A stretch of 35,759 nucleotides of DNA from the NCBI GenBank assembly GCA_034665745.1, contig JAXDJJ010000045.1, positions 1-35,759 on the forward strand. Direction: 5' to 3'. The DNA is from JAXDJJ01 sp034665745 (lineage in GTDB: Bacteria > Actinomycetota > CADDZG01 > WHSQ01). The notes beneath the pieces were generated by a model. The model did no database searches and was not told where the DNA came from. It saw only the letters and a list, made by a program, of their open reading frames with translations. Positions 24,895 through 32,775 of this stretch are shown in pieces (positions within the stretch are counted from its first letter, which is position 1; the number at the start of each line of letters is the position of its first letter). The position numbers and the translations under genes were made by a program.

Positions 24895-26042
24895 AGGTGG
24901 GCACCGAGCCGTTGCTGGGGGCTGGTGCGAATGGCGATGCCGTCACCTCCGAGATCGAACCTGCACTCGATACGCCGCAGGTCGCGCCACCGACGCGTCG
25001 ACGCGGGCTGTCTCGGGTCCAGTTCATCGGTATCGGGTTGTTGCTGTTACTCGCGGCGTTACCTATCCCGTTCGGCGATTTCGGTTTCTTCGTCGGTCAA
25101 TACGCGCTGATCTACGCCATCCTTGGCATGTCGGTCGTTGTGGTGACCGGTTATGCCGGTCTGATCTCGTTGATGCCGTATTCGTTCGCCGGCATCGGGG
25201 CCATGACGACGGGTGTCGCGATGGCGTCGTGGGGATGGCCGTTCTGGTTAGCAGCGCTGCTCGCGGCGGTGGCGACAGTTCCTGTTGCTGTACTCGTCGG
25301 TATCTCTTCGGTTCGCCTCAAGGGTCTATACCTCGCCATAGCGACGTTGACGTTCTCCAACGCATTGGGCGAGACGCTCTTCAAATGGGGAAGCTTCACG
25401 GGGGGGCAGAGCGGATGGTCGACATCGAGACCGGTCGTTGGTCCGATCGACTTCAACTCCGATATCTCGTTCTACCTTCTCTGTCTCGTCGTCGTCTTCG
25501 CCCTGTTGTGGATGATCGAGGGCCTTCGAACCTCACGGATCGGACGAGCGATGCTCGCCGTGCGCGATAACGAGCTCGAAGCCCAAGCCCTCGGCATCAA
25601 CGTCTACAAGACGAAGCTGACCGCATTCGTCCTCGGTGGGATGGTGGCAGGGCTCGGCGGAGCGTTCCTTGCGGCGCTGGTGCAACTCGTTACGCCGACG
25701 GGATTCCAGTCGCCTATCGCCGAGGCCACTTCGATACTGCTCGTCACCCTGGTAGCCATCGGTGGGATGGACCGGGCGATAGGTGCGTTCTTCGGGGCGG
25801 TCTCGCTGGTCGTGCAACAGCAGATCTTTCAGGGAGCCGAGTTCTTCTACGCCTTCGTCGGCATCTACGCCGCCGCGGTGTTGATCCTGTTCCTGATGTT
25901 CCGGCCCGGGGGCCTCGTGCAGGTGGGGAGGATCCAACTCGATCTCATCCGTAGCAGACCCGTGTTCGGGATGAGCGTCGTCATAGCGATCGTCGCTGCG
26001 AACGTTGGGGTCGCCTGGTTGTTCGTGAGCCTGTCCTCGTGA
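24891..26042 (+). CDS. Branched-chain-type ABC transporter permease, LivM family
   Basis: A 383-residue membrane protein with about ten helices. Family marks are YALIYAILGMSVVVVTGYAG, RLKGLYLAIATLTFSNALG and the coupling segment GRAMLAVRDNELEAQALGI. A hydrophilic N-terminal extension of about 40 residues (rich in Ala, Pro and Glu, ending TRRRG) precedes the first helix. It pairs with LivH to form the membrane channel. Start and stop overlap the neighbours by four bases. Confidence 0.94.
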   Translation: MKVGTEPLLGAGANGDAVTSEIEPALDTPQVAPPTRRRGLSRVQFIGIGLLLLLAALPIPFGDFGFFVGQYALIYAILGMSVVVVTGYAGLISLMPYSFAGIGAMTTGVAMASWGWPFWLAALLAAVATVPVAVLVGISSVRLKGLYLAIATLTFSNALGETLFKWGSFTGGQSGWSTSRPVVGPIDFNSDISFYLLCLVVVFALLWMIEGLRTSRIGRAMLAVRDNELEAQALGINVYKTKLTAFVLGGMVAGLGGAFLAALVQLVTPTGFQSPIAEATSILLVTLVAIGGMDRAIGAFFGAVSLVVQQQIFQGAEFFYAFVGIYAAAVLILFLMFRPGGLVQVGRIQLDLIRSRPVFGMSVVIAIVAANVGVAWLFVSLSS

Positions 26043-26824
26043 GTCTCCTCAGGACGCGCGACCTCACCCTGCGATTCGGTGGTATCGCCGCGCTCGACGA
26101 GGTCGATATCGCGATCGAGGAAAACGAGATCGTCGGCATCCTCGGACCGAACGGCGCGGGGAAGTCCACGCTGTTCAACACGATCTCGGGGTTCCTGAAG
26201 CCCGAGCACGGCCGCATCTTGTTCTACGAGGACCAGATCAATCATCTGCTGCCCTACGAGCGCGTGGCTGCCGGCATCGGCCGAACGTTCCAGCACGTGA
26301 GGCTCTTTCGGAACCTCACGGTCTACGAGAACCTGCTCGTGGCACAGCACCGGCACCTGTCGAGCGGAGCCTTCGCTGCGATGTTCCGGATGCCGGGGTG
26401 GCGCCGCGACGAGCGTGAGGCCGAGCGGAGGGTGGAGGAGGTCCTCGACCTGGTGAACCTCCGGCCGTGGCGCGATTCGCACCCATCGCAGCTGTCCTAC
26501 GGGACGACCCGCTTCCTCGAGCTTGCCGCGGTGCTGTCACTGCAACCCAAGGTGTTGTTGCTCGACGAGCCTGCGTCCGGCATCCAGCAGAAAGAGGTCG
26601 AGGCTCTGGGCCCGATGTTGAAGACGATCAAAGAGGAGCGCGGTTGCTCGGTCGTTCTCATCGAACACGACATGGGTTTGCTGCTGAACACCTCCGAACG
26701 GATCTACGCCCTGGACTTCGGCAAGGTGATCGCAGAGGGAACACCAGACGAGGTCGTTCAGAACGAACAGGTGCTCGAGTCTTACCTCGGGCGCACCAGG
26801 AGGGACGATCTTGCTCGAGCTTAA
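26039..26824 (+). CDS. Branched-chain-type ABC transporter ATP-binding protein, LivG family
   Basis: A 261-residue ABC ATPase. Walker A is GPNGAGKST, the Q-loop region is GIGRTFQHVRLFRNLTVYEN, Walker B is VLLLDEPASGI and the switch His is in VLIEHDMG. The signature helix reads QLSYGTTRFLE: the position that is normally Gln or a similar residue after LSYG is Thr, a departure from the LSYGQQR pattern. GTG start inside the LivM stop (GTGA). The length and C-terminal helix fit LivG. Confidence 0.94.
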   Translation: MSLLRTRDLTLRFGGIAALDEVDIAIEENEIVGILGPNGAGKSTLFNTISGFLKPEHGRILFYEDQINHLLPYERVAAGIGRTFQHVRLFRNLTVYENLLVAQHRHLSSGAFAAMFRMPGWRRDEREAERRVEEVLDLVNLRPWRDSHPSQLSYGTTRFLELAAVLSLQPKVLLLDEPASGIQQKEVEALGPMLKTIKEERGCSVVLIEHDMGLLLNTSERIYALDFGKVIAEGTPDEVVQNEQVLESYLGRTRRDDLARA

Positions 26825-27545
26825 GAACGTCCACGCGTTCTACGGACCGATCCAGGTGCTGTTCGGTATCGATCTCGAGGTGGGGGACGGCGAGGTCGTT
26901 GCACTCCTCGGAACGAACGGCGCAGGCAAGACCACGATCTTGCGCACGATCTCCGGGGTGCTCCGTCCCAGCGAGGGCACAGTGACGTTCGACGGCGAGT
27001 CGTTGCTCGACCGTCGACCCGCCGACATAGTCAAGAAGGGCATCGTGCAGATGCCGGGTGGGCGCGGCGTGTTCCCTGGGATGACGGTCATCGAGAATCT
27101 GGAGATCGCCGGCTTCCTCTACGGGAAAGACCGCAAACGTCGCGACGAGATGGTTACCAAGGTTCTGGATTTCTTCCCCGCTCTGAAAGACCGCAGGAAG
27201 CAGGTTGCCGGAAGCATGTCCGGGGGCCAACAGCAGATGCTCACGCTGGCGAAGTCGTTCATCATGGATCCGAGCCTGTTGCTGATCGACGAGCTGTCTC
27301 TTGGGCTCGCTCCGAAGATCGTGCAAGACCTCATGGAGATCATCCGTCGCTTCAACGAGGCAGGGGTGGCGGTCGTCCTCGTCGACCAGCACGTTGACCT
27401 CGCGCTCGACGCGGCCAGCAGGGCGTATTTCATCGAGCGCGGTGAGATCCGGTTCTCGGGCCCGGCGGAAGACCTCCGAGGACGCGATGACCTCCTGCGT
27501 TCGGTGTTCCTTACCGGCGCGATGGCCAAGGCCCCAGTGAGTTAG
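26811..27545 (+). CDS. Branched-chain-type ABC transporter ATP-binding protein, LivF family
   Basis: A 244-residue ABC ATPase. Walker A is GTNGAGKTT, signature SMSGGQQQMLTLAKS, Walker B LLLIDELSLGL (Glu followed by Leu where DEPS is usual), switch His in VLVDQHVD. It starts at TTG 26811, seven bases after AGGAGG, and overlaps the end of LivG by 14 bases. It completes the LivHMGF set as the second ATPase. Confidence 0.94.
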   Translation: MLELKNVHAFYGPIQVLFGIDLEVGDGEVVALLGTNGAGKTTILRTISGVLRPSEGTVTFDGESLLDRRPADIVKKGIVQMPGGRGVFPGMTVIENLEIAGFLYGKDRKRRDEMVTKVLDFFPALKDRRKQVAGSMSGGQQQMLTLAKSFIMDPSLLLIDELSLGLAPKIVQDLMEIIRRFNEAGVAVVLVDQHVDLALDAASRAYFIERGEIRFSGPAEDLRGRDDLLRSVFLTGAMAKAPVS

Positions 27546-27549
27546 GAGA

Positions 27550-28788
27550 TTGGCACAGGACATCCTCGGCCTAGCCGACAAGCTGTGGCTCGGCGAGGTC
27601 CCGATCGAGCAGCTGCATCCGATCTCGTTCTCGGGGGACCTCACCGAGGTCGATGACGGGGTTGCGTTCCTTCCTTCATTCGCGAACGTGTCGGTGTTCT
27701 CGGGGGATGGCTTGCAACTGGTTGACACCGGAAGCCCGATGTTCGCACTGTCGAACTACGACAAGATCCGCGCCTGGTCGCGCGCACCGGTGACCCGGGC
27801 GATCTATACACACGGACACATCGATCATGTCTTCGGGCTCGGGCCCTTCGAGAAGGAAGCGGCCGACAAGGGATGGCCTCTCCCCGAGGTCGTTGCCCAT
27901 GAGGCTGTGGTCGCCCGCTTCGACCGCTACCGCAAGACGGCCGGCTACAACGCCGTTATCAACAGACGCCAGTTCCAGATCGACTCACTGGAGTGGCCAA
28001 CCGACTACCGCTACCCCGATCGGACCTATTCGACGGAGCTCTCCATCGACGGCTTCGAGTTGCATCACGGCAAAGGCGAGACCGACGACGCCACATGGGT
28101 GTGGGTTCCAAGTCAGAAGATCCTCTGCTGCGGTGACTTCTTCATCTGGGCGTCGCCTAATGCAGGCAATCCACAGAAGGTCCAGCGGTACCCGGTGGAA
28201 TGGGCGCACGCGTTGCGAACGATGGCGCAGCTCGGTGCGGACCTGCTGCTCCCGGGACATGGCCTCCCGGTCGTTGGTGCAGACCGCATCACACAGGTAT
28301 TGAGCGACTCTGCTGAACTCCTCGAATCGTTGATCGAGCAAACCTTCAAGCTCATGAACTCCGGCGCTACTCTGGATGCGACGATCCACTCGGTCACTGC
28401 TCCCGCCCATCTGCTGGAGCGTCCCTATCTGAAACCCATCTACGACGAGCCCGAATTCATCGTTCGCAATCTCTGGCGCCACTATGCGGGCTGGTACAAC
28501 GGCGACCCTTCGGACCTGAAGCCGGCGCCCGCAGGATCGCTGGCGCGAGAGATAGCTGCTCTGAGTGGGGGGGCCGCGCACCTCGCCGCGCGTGCCTTGG
28601 AGGTCGACGATCTTCGCGTTGCCTGTCATCTGGTCGAGCTGGCTCTCGCCGCGGCCCCCGACGATCCAACCGTCAGAGATGCGAACGCCAGCATCTACGC
28701 GCGTCGTGCAGATGCAGAAGCGTCGACCATGTCCAAGGGCATATTCAGCTGGGCGGCACGGCGGTCAGACGGTAGCGGCTCCGCGTGA
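27550..28788 (+). CDS. Metallo-beta-lactamase-fold hydrolase, alkyl-sulfatase-like
   Basis: A 412-residue protein. The metal site THGHIDHVFGLG gives His88, His90, Asp92 and His93; further ligands are in HHGKGETDD, CGDFF and PGHGLP. The C-terminal part (after about residue 340) has helices resembling the dimerisation domain of alkyl/aryl sulfatases (LEVDDLRVACHLVELALAAAPDDPTV). Members of that group cleave alkyl sulfate esters to alcohol and sulfate, though here no Sec/Tat signal is visible, so it acts in the cytosol. TTG 27550 is the only start available after the LivF stop, four bases upstream, so it is the last gene of the operon. Substrate assignment is uncertain. Confidence 0.82.
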   Translation: MAQDILGLADKLWLGEVPIEQLHPISFSGDLTEVDDGVAFLPSFANVSVFSGDGLQLVDTGSPMFALSNYDKIRAWSRAPVTRAIYTHGHIDHVFGLGPFEKEAADKGWPLPEVVAHEAVVARFDRYRKTAGYNAVINRRQFQIDSLEWPTDYRYPDRTYSTELSIDGFELHHGKGETDDATWVWVPSQKILCCGDFFIWASPNAGNPQKVQRYPVEWAHALRTMAQLGADLLLPGHGLPVVGADRITQVLSDSAELLESLIEQTFKLMNSGATLDATIHSVTAPAHLLERPYLKPIYDEPEFIVRNLWRHYAGWYNGDPSDLKPAPAGSLAREIAALSGGAAHLAARALEVDDLRVACHLVELALAAAPDDPTVRDANASIYARRADAEASTMSKGIFSWAARRSDGSGSA

Positions 28789-29187
28789 ACGAGGCGCCAG
28801 CCACCGGGCAGCCACCCACCACAGGACGAGTCCGGCCCCCACTAGGTACGAACTCACGAACACCATCCTCGTGGGAGCGTCCCCCCAGAAGACGTAGTAC
28901 ATATGCGTTGCCGCGTGCAGGACTAAGAGGAAGCCGACGAACCTGACGATGCCGATGTTGCGAACCGGGTCCTTGAACGCCATCCCAAGCGCGAATGCGA
29001 CGCTGAGGTCGTACGAGCCGAGGATCGCGGTCCAGCCGGATGCAGGCCCCCACGCGAGGATCTCTTCGACCGCTAGGTGCGGCGCGAACCAGAACATCAG
29101 CCCGACGATCAGATGGCCGAGACCAACCGCACCGATCAAGGCTCGTGCGGCGGTTAGATGCCGATCGGAGGTATCGAGAGTGGCCAC
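28765..29187 (-). CDS. Small four-helix membrane protein, unknown
   Basis: A 140-residue protein with four hydrophobic helices (ALIGAVGLGHLIVGLMFWF; a second around SYDLSVAFALGMAF; VRFVGFLLVLHAATHMYYVF; VSSYLVGAGLVLWWVAARW). It resembles DUF4345/DoxX-like small membrane proteins but I cannot name a family. GTG 29187 lacks a ribosome-binding site and lies only 18 bases from the start of the divergent alcohol dehydrogenase, so it may be leaderless; TTG 29139 is an alternative. Its end overlaps the sulfatase-like gene by 24 bases. Confidence 0.72.
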   Translation of the reverse strand: MATLDTSDRHLTAARALIGAVGLGHLIVGLMFWFAPHLAVEEILAWGPASGWTAILGSYDLSVAFALGMAFKDPVRNIGIVRFVGFLLVLHAATHMYYVFWGDAPTRMVFVSSYLVGAGLVLWWVAARWLAPRSRGAATV

Positions 29188-29205
29188 GGGAAGGAACGTT
29201 AGCGA

Positions 29206-30246
29206 ATGAACACGATGATTGCTGCCCGCTTCGAGGCCAAGGACAGATCGCTCAAGGTGATGGAGGTGCCGGTGCCCGAGCCCGGCCCCGCAGAGGTCCT
29301 AGTGAAAGTGGCGGCGTGCGGCATCTGCCTCTCCGATGTCCATCTCATCGACGGTTCGATACCTGCGATCCATCCCCAGGTGGTCCCCGGACATGAGGCG
29401 TTCGGGACGATCGTCGAGGTGGGGGATATGGCTGCGGGGTGGAAAGAGGGCGCCCGCGTCACTCTTGCCGGCGGGAAGAACTGCGGTGAGTGCACGAATT
29501 GCATGACCGGCCGGATGGACGAGTGCATGGCGTTCCAGATCCTGGGCTTCCACTACGACGGCGCCTGGGCCGAATACGTCAAGGTTCCGTTCTACACACT
29601 GGCACCTGTGCCCGAGGGCATCGCTCCCGAGCAAGCCGCGATCCTTGCCGATGCGGTTGCAACGCCTTACGCAGCGCTGAAAGACAGAGCGAAGCTTCAA
29701 GCCGGGGAATCGGTGGGGTTGTGGGGGATCGGCGGGTTGGGCACCCACGCGGTGCAACTGGCGCGCATGATGGGGGCCGCGGTGGTTATCGCGATCGACC
29801 CTCTCGCCAGTGCACGTGAGCGTGCCCTGAAGCTCGGGGCCGACGCGGCGATCGATCCGAAGACCGAAGACGTGCAGAAGCGTGTCTACGAGATCACGGA
29901 CGGCCGCAGGCTCGATGTCGCGGTTGACCTCGTCGGCGCGAACGTGGTGATCAGCCAAGCGGTGTCCTGTCTAGGTCGCAACGGGCGCGCCGTGATGGTC
30001 GGGTTATCCCTCGACCCATTGACCTTGGAGCCCAGTCTGTTGTTCGGGGTACAGAGCCATGCCGTGCTGGGCCACCTTGGTTATCAGAAGCGTCACCTCG
30101 ACGAGCTCGTGCGACTGCTCGCCTCGGGACGCCTGGATCTCTCCGCATCGATCTCCGACGTCATGCCGTTGACGGATGTGGTCGAGGGGGTTCGCCGGTT
30201 GGCCGAGAAAGATGGAGACCCTGTGCGATTGATCGTGACGCCATGA
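29206..30246 (+). CDS. Zinc-dependent alcohol dehydrogenase (MDR family)
   Basis: A 346-residue medium-chain dehydrogenase. Catalytic zinc ligands lie in CGICLSD and GHEAFG; the four-Cys structural zinc loop is NCGECTNCMTGRMDEC; the NAD(P)-binding motif is GIGGLGTHAVQLA. It oxidises alcohols to aldehydes or ketones. ATG 29206 has AAGGAA nine bases upstream. The stop overlaps the LLM gene start (ATGA), so the two are coupled. As first gene of an ADH - LLM - P450 operon it likely handles an intermediate of the same substrate. Confidence 0.94.
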   Translation: MNTMIAARFEAKDRSLKVMEVPVPEPGPAEVLVKVAACGICLSDVHLIDGSIPAIHPQVVPGHEAFGTIVEVGDMAAGWKEGARVTLAGGKNCGECTNCMTGRMDECMAFQILGFHYDGAWAEYVKVPFYTLAPVPEGIAPEQAAILADAVATPYAALKDRAKLQAGESVGLWGIGGLGTHAVQLARMMGAAVVIAIDPLASARERALKLGADAAIDPKTEDVQKRVYEITDGRRLDVAVDLVGANVVISQAVSCLGRNGRAVMVGLSLDPLTLEPSLLFGVQSHAVLGHLGYQKRHLDELVRLLASGRLDLSASISDVMPLTDVVEGVRRLAEKDGDPVRLIVTP

Positions 30247-31541
30247 GGTTCGGACTGTTCTACGAGCACCAGCACCCACGGCCGTGGTCCGAGGGTTCCG
30301 AGGAGCAACTCCTCAACGATGCGCTGGATCAGATCGAGCTAGCCGACAAGGTCGGCTTCGATTACATCTGGGAGGTCGAGCACCACTTCCTAGAGGAGTA
30401 CTCGCATTCGAGCGCGCCCGAGGTGTTCCTAGGCGCGGCGAGTCAGCGCACCAAGAACATCCGGCTTGGCCACGGCATCGTGCAGCTCCCGCCGCGCTTC
30501 AACCATCCCGCGCGCATCGCCGAGCGCATAGCAACTTTGGATCTGTTGTCTGGGGGCCGGGTCGACCTCGGTACCGGTGAAGGTTCGTCCCAGATGGAGC
30601 TCGGGGGCTTCGGTGTTCCTCGTGACGAGAAACGTCTGCAGTGGGAAGAGTCGCTGGACGCGATCGCTCGGATGTTCGTCGAGCAACCCTTCGCAGGTTA
30701 CGAGGGCAAGTTCGTCAACATCCCGCCCCGCAACGTCATCCCAAAACCGAAGCAGAAGCCACACCCACCACTGTGGTGTGCATGTAGCCAGCGCGAGACG
30801 ATCCTGCTTGCTGCCAGGAAGGGCATCGGTGCATTGTCGTTCTCGTTCGCCGAGCCTGAGGACGCTAAGGAATGGTCGGACGCGTACTACGCAAAGATCG
30901 CCTCTGACGAATGCGTTCCAGCCGGCTTCGACGTGAACCCAACCTTCGCGGTCACGTTGCCGATGATGTGCCACGAGGACGAAGCGACTGCGATCGACCG
31001 TGGCATCGACGGAGCTCACTTCTTCGGGTACTCCCTGGCTCACTACTACGTGTTCGGCGAGCACCACCCAGGAGTCACGAACGTGTGGGAGCAGTTCCTC
31101 GAGCACCGGGACCAGTTCGGTTTCGCGCGCGAGCTCATCAAACCGGAAGGCGAGTCGCTCGGGGTCAAGGTGCTCGAGGGAGCCCTGGGCTCGATGCGCG
31201 GAGCGGTGGGCACCCCCGATCAGATCATCGAGCTGATCGAACGTTACGAGGCCGCCGGCGTAGACCAGATCATCTTCGTGTCGCAAGCGGGCACGAACCG
31301 CCACGAGCACGTCATGGAGTCGATCGAACTGTTCGGCAAGACCGTTGTCCCGCGCTTCGCAGAGACCGCCAACGCGATCGATCACGCCCGACGAGACAGA
31401 CTGGCGGGCGCCATCGATGCGGCTCTTGCGAGGCGCGAACCGGCCCGCACGGCAGACCCCAACTATCTAGTGACGCCTCAAGGCGAACCGAAGCCCGCAT
31501 GGGAACCGGACGGCGAGGGCAAGTCATGGACCCCCTTCTAG
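30243..31541 (+). CDS. LLM-class flavin-dependent monooxygenase (luciferase-like)
   Basis: A 432-residue TIM-barrel flavoprotein of the bacterial luciferase superfamily. Recognisable parts are MRFGLFYEHQHPRPW, VEHHFLEEYSHSSAPEVFL, RLGHGIVQLPPRFNHPARIA and LDLLSGGRVDLGTGEG, with a C-terminal extension of about 40 residues ending DGEGKSWTPF. These enzymes use reduced flavin to oxygenate alkanes, ketones, sulfonates, terpenes and similar. Coupled to the dehydrogenase by ATGA; its last 16 bases overlap the P450 start. Confidence 0.93.
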   Translation: MRFGLFYEHQHPRPWSEGSEEQLLNDALDQIELADKVGFDYIWEVEHHFLEEYSHSSAPEVFLGAASQRTKNIRLGHGIVQLPPRFNHPARIAERIATLDLLSGGRVDLGTGEGSSQMELGGFGVPRDEKRLQWEESLDAIARMFVEQPFAGYEGKFVNIPPRNVIPKPKQKPHPPLWCACSQRETILLAARKGIGALSFSFAEPEDAKEWSDAYYAKIASDECVPAGFDVNPTFAVTLPMMCHEDEATAIDRGIDGAHFFGYSLAHYYVFGEHHPGVTNVWEQFLEHRDQFGFARELIKPEGESLGVKVLEGALGSMRGAVGTPDQIIELIERYEAAGVDQIIFVSQAGTNRHEHVMESIELFGKTVVPRFAETANAIDHARRDRLAGAIDAALARREPARTADPNYLVTPQGEPKPAWEPDGEGKSWTPF

Positions 31542-32773
31542 AGGACGGGGTCTTCAAGGCTGGGGTCTTCGAGGACGGGGCCCTGTTCGATCCTCTCGCT
31601 CCTGAAACCCTGTCGGATCCGTATCCGTTGTACGCGCGGCTGCGGGACGAGGCGCCGGTACAGAGGACACCGACCGGAGTGTGGCTCGTCCTGGGTTACG
31701 ACCCTGCGGTACAGATACTGCGTGATCACGCGCGGTTCTCCGTCGACCACCGCAATAGACACGACACTCCGGAGCTGATCGAGAAGCTGGGACCGACGGC
31801 CTCCGACCGCGGCATGGAGAACGTCATGCTGTTCAAGGATCCCCCGGATCACACCCGCTTGCGCGGCCTAGTGAACAAGGCCTTCACTCCCAGGATCGTC
31901 GAGTCGATGCGTCGACGGATCGTTGAGATCACGAACGAGCTGATCGACGACATCGAGCCACGGGGCGAGATGGACGTCATCGAGGACTTCGCTTATCCCT
32001 TGCCGGTGACGGTCATAGCGGAGATGCTCGGCATCCCCGAGGCCGACCGCCACGAGTTCAAGCGGTGGTCGCGGCAGGTCGCCCCGATCCTCGATCCGAT
32101 CATCTCGGAAGAGGTCTTCTTCCAGGTTGCCGAGGCGGGACTCGCTCTGGCGGTGTACTTCGACGAGATCGTCGCGAAGCGAAGAATCGATCCGCAGGAC
32201 GATCTCATCACCGAGCTCATACGAGCCGAGGACGAAGGCGACCGTCTCACCCCCGAAGAATTGAGGGCAACGTTGATCCTGTTGCTCGTCGCAGGCCACG
32301 AAACCACGATGAATCTCATCGGCAACGGGCTCCTAGCTCTGTTGCGTAACCCGTCCGAGGCCGAGCGGTTGCGCTCGAACCCAGCCCTTGCGAAGACCGC
32401 AACGGACGAGCTGTTGCGCTACGACGGCTCTGTGCATCTCACCGCCCGGACAGCGGTCGAGGATGCGGAGGTCGGTGGCGAGAAGATCGCAAAGGGCGAG
32501 ATGGCGATCGTCATCCTGGGGGCCGCGAACCGTGATCCCGCCCAGTTCTCGGACCCCGATCGCCTCGACATCGGTCGCGATCCGAACCGGCACCTCGCGT
32601 TCAGCGCGGGCGGTCATTTCTGTGTCGGGGCGACGCTGGCCCGAGCCGAGGGACAGGTTGCCTTCGAGACGTTGTTACGCAGGCTCCCCGGCTTGAGGCT
32701 CGCCGACCCCGATCCGCCTTATCGCGCCACCATCACGTTGCGCGGCCTAAAGGCTTTGCCGGTCAGCTTCTAG
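31526..32773 (+). CDS. Cytochrome P450
   Basis: A 415-residue soluble bacterial P450. The oxygen-binding I-helix is AGHETT (residues 256-261), the ExxR motif is in TDELLRYDG, and the haem loop FSAGGHFCVG contains the Cys366 ligand. The N-terminus begins with a three-fold five-residue repeat (EDGVF, KAGVF, EDGAL) before the family start DPLAPETLSDPYPLYARLR. ATG 31526 has GAGGGC upstream and overlaps the LLM gene. No ferredoxin or reductase gene lies in the operon, so electrons must come from elsewhere. Substrate is probably a lipid or terpenoid, judging from neighbours only. Confidence 0.95.
   Translation: MDPLLEDGVFKAGVFEDGALFDPLAPETLSDPYPLYARLRDEAPVQRTPTGVWLVLGYDPAVQILRDHARFSVDHRNRHDTPELIEKLGPTASDRGMENVMLFKDPPDHTRLRGLVNKAFTPRIVESMRRRIVEITNELIDDIEPRGEMDVIEDFAYPLPVTVIAEMLGIPEADRHEFKRWSRQVAPILDPIISEEVFFQVAEAGLALAVYFDEIVAKRRIDPQDDLITELIRAEDEGDRLTPEELRATLILLLVAGHETTMNLIGNGLLALLRNPSEAERLRSNPALAKTATDELLRYDGSVHLTARTAVEDAEVGGEKIAKGEMAIVILGAANRDPAQFSDPDRLDIGRDPNRHLAFSAGGHFCVGATLARAEGQVAFETLLRRLPGLRLADPDPPYRATITLRGLKALPVSF
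31541..31585 (+). repeat. Three-copy 15-bp tandem repeat at the P450 5' end
   Basis: Copies at 31541-31555, 31556-31570 and 31571-31585 share GGGGTCTTC or close variants; GAGGACGGGG is identical in copies one and three. The unit encodes EDGVF, KAGVF, EDGAL. It starts on the last base of the LLM stop codon. Being a multiple of three it can expand or shrink without breaking the frame. Confidence 0.8.
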
Positions 32774-32775
32774 TG

